A stretch of DNA of 38,351 bases from positions 1-38,351 of IMG/VR virus record IMGVR_UViG_3300050137_000241. One strand, given 5' to 3'. A program made the translations under genes and the position numbers. How positions within the stretch are numbered: the stretch's first letter is position 1; each line of letters begins with the position of its first letter. Below, one piece after another: positions 1-5,544 of the stretch. Below the pieces are notes generated by a model. It was not told the DNA's origin, ran no database searches, and saw only the letters and a list, made by a program, of their open reading frames with translations. Source of the DNA: a virus.

Positions 1-1143
1 CTAGCGAATATTCCGCATCATACGATCGCGCGATGAATCGCGGTAGACCAGCGTGCGGCGTGGCTGCGGTGTCGGCGTGCCGAGGATATCCACTGCGATC
101 CGCTTGGCCGCGTAGCGCTGATGCGAGTAGCGTCGGAGGATGTCCTGCGAGACATGGCCAGCGACCGAGCGCACCGCATCTTCAGAGATATTGTGTTCGA
201 GCATGCGGGTGATGGCCTGGTGGCGCATATCGTGGGGCCGCACCCAGGGCAGATCGGAGACTTCGCGCAGCGCCTCCCACTGCTTGCGCAGCCAGGAAGC
301 GGACGCCGGCCGCGTGGGATCGTAGAGGCCGGTCTTGACGCGCAGCGGGAAGATGTAGTCGGTGGGCTGGCTCGATCCGAGGAATTGCGCGCGCTCCAGC
401 ACCCGGCGAAACATCTTGAACGCCTCCGCGTTGAGCGGGATGCGGCGCGCGCGGAAGGCGTTCTTCACCATCTCGTGCGGAATCTCGATCATCGGCTCGG
501 GGCCGTCCATCGTGACGTGACGAAGCTGCAGCGAGCGCAACTCCGCGCCGGTCGCGGTAGTGTTCTGCGAGATGACCGCAACCAGGTACGCGAGATAGCA
601 GCGGTCGTCCTTCGCCGCCGCCTCCAGCATCGCCGCGGATTCCTTCTCGGTCATCACCCGCTGGACAATATTCTTGGGCAGCATCAGCGGTTGATAGTAC
701 CGCTCGATGCGCTTCCACTCCCCGGCGACTACCATCATCTGCTTGAGCGTGTTGCATTCGTGGTTGATGTAGCTGGCGCCGGAGCGACACGCCCACTGCG
801 CGCCCTCGTTCACCAGGCGCTGTTGCTGGTAGCTGCGGATGTGCCCGGATTGGATCTCCGCCAGCGGGAGCCTGGCGAAGAAGACTTTCAGCGCAGAGAC
901 GTGCGCGCGGTAGTTTGCGACGGTGCCTTTACTGCGGTAGGACTCGCGCCATGCCAGCCACGCGGTACATGCATCTTCAAAATTCAAGTGTGAAATATCC
1001 AACTCTGCGATCATTATGGCCCGTCCAGCCGCATAACACGCGGGGCAATCGAGATGCCCGACGGTGTGCTGGTTCAAATCTGTTCTATGGTTTGCCGCCA
1101 TGATAGGCGGGAGACTGGGCAGGAAGTGAAACAATGTTGGCAT
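1..1143 (-). CDS. int: Tyrosine recombinase (phage integrase)
   Basis: Site-specific recombinase of the tyrosine integrase family, which would integrate or excise the phage DNA. The 380-residue product has an N-terminal SAM-like core-binding region (about residues 50-145) and a C-terminal catalytic domain with R203 in ELRSL, the HxxR box as H304-x-x-R307, H330 in AGH and the nucleophile Y339 in RRYSH. An unusual N-terminal extension carries a CPAC pair (C33, C36). The start at 1143 is supported by AGAGG eight bases upstream. The stop codon occupies bases 1-3 of the window, so anything beyond it, including an att site, is out of view. It is the last gene of the leftward array, but has its own candidate promoter (1177-1205). 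Confidence 0.95.
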   Translation of the reverse strand: MPTLFHFLPSLPPIMAANHRTDLNQHTVGHLDCPACYAAGRAIMIAELDISHLNFEDACTAWLAWRESYRSKGTVANYRAHVSALKVFFARLPLAEIQSGHIRSYQQQRLVNEGAQWACRSGASYINHECNTLKQMMVVAGEWKRIERYYQPLMLPKNIVQRVMTEKESAAMLEAAAKDDRCYLAYLVAVISQNTTATGAELRSLQLRHVTMDGPEPMIEIPHEMVKNAFRARRIPLNAEAFKMFRRVLERAQFLGSSQPTDYIFPLRVKTGLYDPTRPASASWLRKQWEALREVSDLPWVRPHDMRHQAITRMLEHNISEDAVRSVAGHVSQDILRRYSHQRYAAKRIAVDILGTPTPQPRRTLVYRDSSRDRMMRNIR

Positions 1144-1176
1144 AATGGTTACCTCTGGGGGTTACCTTCCCCGCAA

Positions 1177-1205
1177 GAGATACACGAACTATGTCAACTT
1201 TTCAA
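1177..1205 (-). promoter_or_regulatory. Candidate integrase promoter
   Basis: On the minus strand TTGAAA (1205-1200) and TATCTC (1182-1177) are separated by exactly 17 nt and lie 34-62 bp upstream of the int start. A second -35-like TTGACA lies inside the spacer but has no partner at a usable distance. This is a sequence match to the sigma-70 pattern only. Confidence 0.45.
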
Positions 1206-1210
1206 CTACA

Positions 1211-1308
1211 TTCGTATACATTACCATTTAGTTACTAGAACTTACGTGCAGTAGCGGGCATAAGGACGTGGAGACCGCTGCTTCCCCGGCCGCATACTTT
1301 CGTATACA
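1211..1308. repeat. Pair of TTCGTATACA repeats, possible operators
   Basis: The 10-mer TTCGTATACA occurs at 1211-1220 and again at 1299-1308 in the int / RHH intergenic region; its core GTATAC is palindromic. The left copy lies next to the candidate int -35 box, the right copy about 50 bp before the RHH start. A ribbon-helix-helix protein encoded next door could bind such paired sites; that link is inference. Two direct GGTTACC copies also lie just upstream of the int start (about 1147-1165). Confidence 0.4.
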
Positions 1309-1359
1309 GAGTAACGCGGGCCATATCCTTCTTTCTATGGACCGAAAGAGGGATTGCGC

Positions 1360-1539
1360 TTGGAAGAACGCAGGACTACAGTCGTACCGGTACGGCTGAA
1401 TGACGCCGAGGCGCTCCGCATGGATGAGGCTCGCCGGCCCAAAGGTCTCGCACGTTCCGCATATTTGAGGATGGCACTATTGGAGAAGTTAGACCGGGAC
1501 GGACGCGCAGAGCGGGAGACTACCGCCGGCGAGGTTTAG
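1360..1539 (+). CDS. Small ribbon-helix-helix-like DNA-binding protein
   Basis: A 59-residue basic protein with a beta-strand (TTVVPVRL) followed by two helices (NDAEALRMDEARR and ARSAYLRMALLEKL), the layout of CopG/Arc-type RHH repressors. Such proteins bind DNA as dimers and often repress their own or a neighbouring promoter. TTG at 1360 is preferred because GAGGG ends seven bases before it; TTG at 1354 is the alternative. It is one of only three plus-strand genes and is transcribed away from int, so it is a candidate control element for int or for itself. Its last 20 bases overlap the end of the convergent DUF3310 gene. No CI-like repressor is seen, so this is the best regulator candidate at this end. 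Confidence 0.6.
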   Translation: MEERRTTVVPVRLNDAEALRMDEARRPKGLARSAYLRMALLEKLDRDGRAERETTAGEV

Positions 1540-1759
1540 CCGCGGCTTCGCGTTCCAGTCTCGCAATCTCGCGCGCTATGTACCACTGGGCCTTTTTGAG
1601 GTCCTCGAGTCCGTTCTTGAGGGAGTGCCGCCAGATATATTTGAGCGCATTCCCCATGCAGAAATTCATGTGCTCAGTGATCTGGATACACTCGATGCCG
1701 CTTGGATGTTCGGTGTAGTGGGTTGGGTGGTTTACTGGATCCTGGGCCATTTTTACCAT
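1520..1759 (-). CDS. DUF3310 family phage protein
   Basis: A 79-residue protein with the family hallmarks NHPTHYTEH, GIECIQITEHMNF and ALKYIWRHSLKN, then a helix ending in the basic tail. DUF3310 proteins are common in phages, where they are often annotated as nucleotide-kinase-like; their biochemical role is not settled. It overlaps the end of the SprT-like gene by seven bases, so the two are probably translated together. The ATG at 1759 sits only two bases after AGGA; the ATG three codons later (1750) would have an 11-base gap, so the exact start is uncertain. Confidence 0.85.
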   Translation of the reverse strand: MVKMAQDPVNHPTHYTEHPSGIECIQITEHMNFCMGNALKYIWRHSLKNGLEDLKKAQWYIAREIARLEREAAAKPRRR

Positions 1760-2079
1760 AGTCCTTTCATCGCACCGGCGGCTGCCAGGCGTAACATCTG
1801 AGCGTCAAAGATTGGCCCGTGGCGATCATTCACGCCCCACAGGTCGACATGCACCATCTCGTGCATCAGCGTAAAGCGCCGCGCGGACCGGCCGACACAA
1901 AGATCCGGATTGACGCGGATACGAAACCAACCTTCCGGCGTAACCCAGCAGTCGCCATAGGCGCGCTCGACCGTTTCGTACACGATAAAGATGCTCGAGG
2001 GCAGCTTTCCGCGGAAATACTTGCGGTTGTAAAGCCGATACCATCGCCGCAACTGGCGGTCGGACCGTGGGCGGCGCAC
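1753..2079 (-). CDS. SprT-like zinc metalloprotease-fold protein
   Basis: A 108-residue protein of the SprT-like / zincin class. It has the HExxH motif as HEMVH (residues 73-77) and a following HGPIF (87-91) that could give the third zinc ligand, with WYRLYN-KYFRGKLP near the N-terminus as in SprT-like domains. Family members include DNA-protein crosslink proteases; the phage role is unknown. It is short and lacks the C-terminal zinc ribbon of longer relatives. The start is GTG at 2079, which shares one base with the stop codon of the metallophosphoesterase and has AGAGG five bases upstream; a longer reading from 2124 would lie mostly inside the upstream gene. Confidence 0.8.
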   Translation of the reverse strand: MRRPRSDRQLRRWYRLYNRKYFRGKLPSSIFIVYETVERAYGDCWVTPEGWFRIRVNPDLCVGRSARRFTLMHEMVHVDLWGVNDRHGPIFDAQMLRLAAAGAMKGLW

Positions 2080-3221
2080 TAGAACCTCTTTTCGTAAAAT
2101 CCGCGATCGTAGAACGGGAACCACTCGACGCCGAAGCGGGTTACAACGCCGCGATCATCCTGCGTCACCTCAATCACCAGAAAGCCCACATGCGCCTGCA
2201 GCTTCTTTTTGCGCATAAACATACTTTGATCACAGGTGCAGCCCGTCTGCACGGCGTGGACTTCGCGGGGATAGCCGTAGTTGAACTTGTGATAATGGCC
2301 GGCGAGCTCGATCTGCGGCTTCTCTCCGCCCTGGTAGCTCTCCACGCGCTTCTGGTCGGTGTAGCTGATGGCGTAGCTGGAGCCGCCGCCGGGATGGACG
2401 ACGCGCATCACGCTCGACCCGGTTCCGGCCGCCAGCTTCACGTCGCACTCGCCGTAGCCGAGATATTTGAGATCCGTGCGCCCCGCCTCTTCCGCCTTCA
2501 TCTGCAGGTAGCGGCCCACCTCGATCCCCTCGCGCTGCTGATACCAGCCCTCGTGATCGTCGCCGGCGATGTAATGCGTGGTGATGCCCTTGCGGACCGG
2601 GAATTTGTCGATCAGGTAATCAAGCTGGTTGTCCATGCCCGGCGCGGTGACCAATTCTGTCTTGTTGAATCTTGCCTCGCCGTCGATCCAGTTGCCGGTG
2701 TTGAATACGTCGGTGATGCCTTCGCGCTCGAAATGGTCGTACGCCGCGTTCAACACGTCCAGCCGCGAGTGCTTATTGCATAGATGATTGTCGCCAGTGA
2801 CTCCGAAGCGCCGCACGCCTGGCAGGGATTGAAGAACGGTCTTGCCCGGCTCGATCAGGATGCTGTCTTTCACGTCCCAGCGCCCGTCCGCCTCAAACAG
2901 CATGGCGCCCTTGGCGTTCATCTCGGCCAATAGGTCGCGTACCCGCTGCGGCGAGCAGTCGAGCGCGTCCGCCATCTCCGGCACCGTCTTGGCGCCCTTG
3001 CGCAGCACTTTGCGGACGGCATCGAAGGCGATCGGCTCGGCGACGGCGGCGGGAATGACAGCCGGGGCAGGTTCTTTCATCGCGCCCGTGTAGATTCCAT
3101 GGATGGAGCCGGCGGACACTCCAGTAAGCCGACTGATTTCGCTCCTGGTCGGACAGGGTTTCTTCGCGAGCAGGTCGCGGACCGCTTGAATCTTCGATGC
3201 AGCGAGCGGAGGGGTTGGCAT
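2079..3221 (-). CDS. Calcineurin-like metallophosphoesterase with N-terminal HTH segments
   Basis: A 380-residue protein. The catalytic half has the metallophosphoesterase ligand motifs in order: GDNH (143-146), TGNWIDG (175-181), GDDHE (220-224), a histidine in VVHPGGG (276) and GHYH (308-311). These bind two metal ions and cleave phosphodiesters; Mre11/SbcD nucleases belong to the wider superfamily. The first ~120 residues contain two HTH-like stretches (TRSEISRLTGVSAGSIHGIY and PEMADALDCSPQRVRDLL), so the enzyme may be tethered to DNA. The start at 3221 has GAGGT nine bases upstream. Substrate is unknown; a nuclease acting on phage or host DNA is a reasonable guess. Confidence 0.85.
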   Translation of the reverse strand: MPTPPLAASKIQAVRDLLAKKPCPTRSEISRLTGVSAGSIHGIYTGAMKEPAPAVIPAAVAEPIAFDAVRKVLRKGAKTVPEMADALDCSPQRVRDLLAEMNAKGAMLFEADGRWDVKDSILIEPGKTVLQSLPGVRRFGVTGDNHLCNKHSRLDVLNAAYDHFEREGITDVFNTGNWIDGEARFNKTELVTAPGMDNQLDYLIDKFPVRKGITTHYIAGDDHEGWYQQREGIEVGRYLQMKAEEAGRTDLKYLGYGECDVKLAAGTGSSVMRVVHPGGGSSYAISYTDQKRVESYQGGEKPQIELAGHYHKFNYGYPREVHAVQTGCTCDQSMFMRKKKLQAHVGFLVIEVTQDDRGVVTRFGVEWFPFYDRGFYEKRF

Positions 3222-3240
3222 CGTGCGCTTACCTCGAGGA

Positions 3241-3480
3241 CTACTGTTCGGGCTTTAGTTCGGGATGACGCGACACCGCGGCGTTGTAGCCATCGCGCCA
3301 TGCTTCCAGGCGGGCAATCGATAGCGCAGCAAGTTCAATCTTTTCGTCGTGCCCGTCCAGGCGGCCGTCTTGCCCATCGTTGCGCTTGGTTTCATTTCGG
3401 AGAGCGCCGACCAGTAGTCCGGCAGTAAAGATCATCACAACTACCGAGACAATCGTCGGGCCCCACAGCGCAAAGTTCAC
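3241..3480 (-). CDS. Small single-pass membrane protein
   Basis: A 79-residue protein starting with GTG at 3480 (GAGGTG eight bases upstream). Residues 7-27 form one hydrophobic helix (PTIVSVVVMIFTAGLLVGAL), followed by a charged, probably cytoplasmic or periplasmic helical tail. Such N-in/one-helix proteins in a phage late region can be holin- or spanin-type lysis proteins, but no family match is recognised. It is preceded by a terminator-like hairpin (3498-3525), so it may be transcribed at a lower level than the genes to its right. Confidence 0.65.
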   Translation of the reverse strand: MNFALWGPTIVSVVVMIFTAGLLVGALRNETKRNDGQDGRLDGHDEKIELAALSIARLEAWRDGYNAAVSRHPELKPEQ

Positions 3481-3497
3481 TTGGACAACACCTCGAT

Positions 3498-3525
3498 AAA
3501 AAGTTCGGGCCGAATCGCACGGCCC
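3498..3525 (-). terminator. Intrinsic terminator-like hairpin
   Basis: On the minus strand a perfect six-base stem GGGCCG / CGGCCC with a seven-base loop is followed after GAAC by five U residues. It lies between the stop of the 103-residue gene (3613) and the start of the small membrane protein (3480). The U tract is four bases away from the stem, so termination may be partial. Confidence 0.55.
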
Positions 3526-3612
3526 TGGAGTTTATGCGGCACTCCTAACAAGATTGGTGGACGGCTTCTCACCGCCTCCGGACGTTTCGAGCAACGTCTA
3601 AGGACTTCGGGG

Positions 3613-3924
3613 TTAGAGAGTCTTCGCCAGCGCGGCGAACTGCGGCACGTTGGCAACCAGATCCTGCACGGTCTGGATCACTTTGATATCGAGCCCGGCG
3701 TCGTTCAACTTCGCCGCGGCAGCCGCTCCGCCAGCATTCAACACGGCGGAGAGTTCGCCGAGCAATGCGTACCCGGCATCCTCCACCGAAACCGCCAGCG
3801 GACCATATACGGGAACCTTTGCGGTAACGGCCTCAACGACGCCCTTACTCGCTGCGATCGCGGGCAGTGTAGAGAGAACGTTCTTGTAAACAACAGCGAA
3901 AAAGTGGCCGACGGATTTGAACAT
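3613..3924 (-). CDS. Hypothetical Ala/Val-rich 103-residue protein
   Basis: Not recognised. AAGGAG nine bases before the ATG makes the start secure. The protein is largely helical and hydrophobic in patches (VVEAVTAKVPVYGPLAVSVEDAGYALLGEL, split by an AAAAA run) but has no clear membrane segment. It lies between two small membrane proteins in what would be the lysis or accessory region of the late operon, so a role in lysis timing or virion accessory function is possible but unsupported. Confidence 0.65.
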   Translation of the reverse strand: MFKSVGHFFAVVYKNVLSTLPAIAASKGVVEAVTAKVPVYGPLAVSVEDAGYALLGELSAVLNAGGAAAAAKLNDAGLDIKVIQTVQDLVANVPQFAALAKTL

Positions 3925-3938
3925 AGGGTGGTACTCCT

Positions 3939-4136
3939 TTATTTTGGGTCCGGCACCTGCGCCGGGTAATCTGGAGGTGGAGGGCTACTCTTGAAGGCGT
4001 ATAGCGCCGCCGCCCAGGCCGCGTTTCCTAGCGTGCCCAGGGCTACATTTCCGGAGTGGAACCCATACTGGACACACAACACCCCAAGCAATGCGAGGAA
4101 GTATGCGTTGAAGTTGTGGGCGATGGCGGCTTTCAT
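3939..4136 (-). CDS. Small hydrophobic protein, possible holin
   Basis: A 65-residue protein with two hydrophobic stretches (about residues 12-25 and 33-48), a glycine-rich turn between them and a short proline-rich charged tail (SSPPPPDYPAQVPDPK). Size and topology fit a class II holin, but no family is recognised. The gene is preceded by a perfect copy of the late promoter-like element (4143-4172), with the -10-like hexamer exactly six bases before the ATG and no Shine-Dalgarno site, predicting a leaderless mRNA. It would begin a new transcription unit covering the leftmost genes. Confidence 0.7.
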   Translation of the reverse strand: MKAAIAHNFNAYFLALLGVLCVQYGFHSGNVALGTLGNAAWAAALYAFKSSPPPPDYPAQVPDPK

Positions 4137-4142
4137 GCCTTA

Positions 4143-4172
4143 GTTATGCGGCAGAGCGCGTAAAGGCGGCAA
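4143..4172 (-). promoter_or_regulatory. Late promoter-like element 1 (leaderless)
   Basis: Minus strand TTGCCG (4172-4167), 18 nt, CATAAC (4148-4143), 6 nt, ATG at 4136. Same geometry as six other sites in the window; the transcript would start at or within a base or two of the ATG. Confidence 0.7.
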
Positions 4173-4189
4173 TTTACAGGGAAGTTTTT

Positions 4190-4219
4190 ACGCGAAGCGT
4201 GGAGAACAGTGCGAAGCAC
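4190..4219. repeat. Double-hairpin element, copy A
   Basis: Two short hairpins, ACGCGAAGCGT and GTGCGAAGCAC, separated by eight bases, lie immediately after the stop codon (4222-4220) of the minus-strand gene. A second 30-bp copy at 35818-35847 has the same placement and compensating changes in one stem. A role at mRNA 3' ends (stability or termination) is inferred. Confidence 0.65.
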
Positions 4220-4897
4220 CTACCGGATGAAGTCGTAGACCAGCGTGCCCACCTGCACACTTATGTGCCACACCTTTTGGTACCAGCGTTGCGGCGGCGG
4301 GTGGGTGAACCTGTCCGCCTCGAACTGCGCATCTCCGGTGATGGCGTCGGCGTGCGCGACGATCGATGCGGTGTGCTTGCCGGTATCTGTGAGCAGCGGT
4401 GCATCGAGGAAGGCATTCACCCGCACGGTGGTTGCATCCGCATGCCCGATGGCGAGCGTAGCGGCGTCCACCAGCGGCTGCGTGCGCGGGATGGATGAGT
4501 TAGCCGTCTGAATGGCTGCGGAGGCGGCGTTGGCCGTCCCTGCGCCTGCCAGTAATACCGTATGCAGATCCGCCGTATCGGTTTGCACGTTGGCGAGGAT
4601 ACCCTGCGCCTGGCTAAGCAGCGGCGGCAGCATCACCTCGAAATACTTGCGCTCATCCAGCGCGGCGCGGTTCATTTCGGAGACGGTGACGCGGGAGTCG
4701 TTGATCAGCTTGCCGCCGGCCAGCGCCGCATTGTCGACGTGCCCGAGCACTGCACCGGCCTTTACCGCCAGCGTGTACCCTTGCGCCCGCGCGCCGAGGA
4801 TGGCGCCATGCACCGGCCACAGCGTCCACATGGCGAACGCTCCCACCACCGGAACCGTTGCGAGCGCGAGCGCTTTGAGTGTGTCGAGCAGCCTCAT
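4220..4897 (-). CDS. Hypothetical membrane-anchored protein (225 aa)
   Basis: Not recognised by family. The start is the ATG at 4897, whose ATGA overlaps the stop of the upstream gene by four bases; a longer in-frame reading lies inside that gene. Residues 8-27 (ALALATVPVVGAFAMWTLWP) form an N-terminal membrane anchor. The rest is a long Ala/Thr-rich, mostly helical region with repeated ATL/HAD segments, suggesting an elongated coiled stalk, then a C-terminal amphipathic/hydrophobic end (VWHISVQVGTLVYDFI). It is the last of three consecutive exported or anchored proteins downstream of the tail-tip gene, a position where lambdoid phages keep accessory (moron) genes. Confidence 0.7.
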   Translation of the reverse strand: MRLLDTLKALALATVPVVGAFAMWTLWPVHGAILGARAQGYTLAVKAGAVLGHVDNAALAGGKLINDSRVTVSEMNRAALDERKYFEVMLPPLLSQAQGILANVQTDTADLHTVLLAGAGTANAASAAIQTANSSIPRTQPLVDAATLAIGHADATTVRVNAFLDAPLLTDTGKHTASIVAHADAITGDAQFEADRFTHPPPQRWYQKVWHISVQVGTLVYDFIR

Positions 4898-5535
4898 GGC
4901 GTGGGCGGGTTGCAATTCAGCGTGTAGACCTGGTCGGTGTAGTTCTGGCCGTAGCTGCAGGTCCAGGTGACGCCATCGATGGCGATATCCATCTGCGTGC
5001 CTTCCCATACGCTCGCGCCCGCTCCGCTTTGATCGGGGAGATTGGCGAACGCGAAGAGTAGCGCGGTTTGCCCGACGGCAGTGTTCTGGAAGTTAGTAAA
5101 CGTGACGGTATGCGCGGGCGGAGGCGCTGCCAGCGCGGGAACGATCTGCGTAGTCACCGCGACGGGCGAGGTCGACAGGTCCGTGATAGTGACACCCTGC
5201 GCGTCGGCGGTCTCGAGCACATCCAGTTCTTTCGCGGTGTTCGGGTCCGGATCGCTGAAGGGAAACACTCCGGAGGGAAAGAATACCGGGCTGAACGTGG
5301 TCGCGACCTGCACTGTGATCGGCGCGCTCCACAGATTATTCACCGCATCGCCGAAGCGATAGGTGGCGCCAGCCGGCAGCGTAACCGAAACGGTTGCACT
5401 TTCGGGCGAGATTGTCACCCACACTGGCGCGGGGACGGGCGGAACTACGGGAGCAGGCGTGTTCTGCGCGTGGGCGGAATAGACCAGCGCGGTGGCCAGT
5501 GCGGCGAGCATTGTGAGACGGACGATTCGGATCAT
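4894..5535 (-). CDS. Secreted hypothetical protein with Sec signal peptide
   Basis: A 213-residue protein whose first 23 residues look like a signal peptide: basic n-region MIRIVRL, hydrophobic core MLAALATALVY and cleavage-type SAHAQ. A proline-rich linker follows (APVVPPVPAPV), then a beta-rich region with many Thr/Val/Phe and two cysteines near the end (TWTCSYGQ, TLNCNPP) that could form a disulfide in the periplasm. AGGAG six bases before the ATG fixes the start. Function is unknown. It is translationally coupled to the membrane-anchored protein downstream and follows the spike-like protein by nine bases. Confidence 0.7.
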   Translation of the reverse strand: MIRIVRLTMLAALATALVYSAHAQNTPAPVVPPVPAPVWVTISPESATVSVTLPAGATYRFGDAVNNLWSAPITVQVATTFSPVFFPSGVFPFSDPDPNTAKELDVLETADAQGVTITDLSTSPVAVTTQIVPALAAPPPAHTVTFTNFQNTAVGQTALLFAFANLPDQSGAGASVWEGTQMDIAIDGVTWTCSYGQNYTDQVYTLNCNPPTP

Positions 5536-5544
5536 AGGGAACTC

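Noticed and set aside
1-60. Attachment site at the left edge beside int
   Set aside because: The window begins at the int stop codon, so no att core or host junction can be seen.
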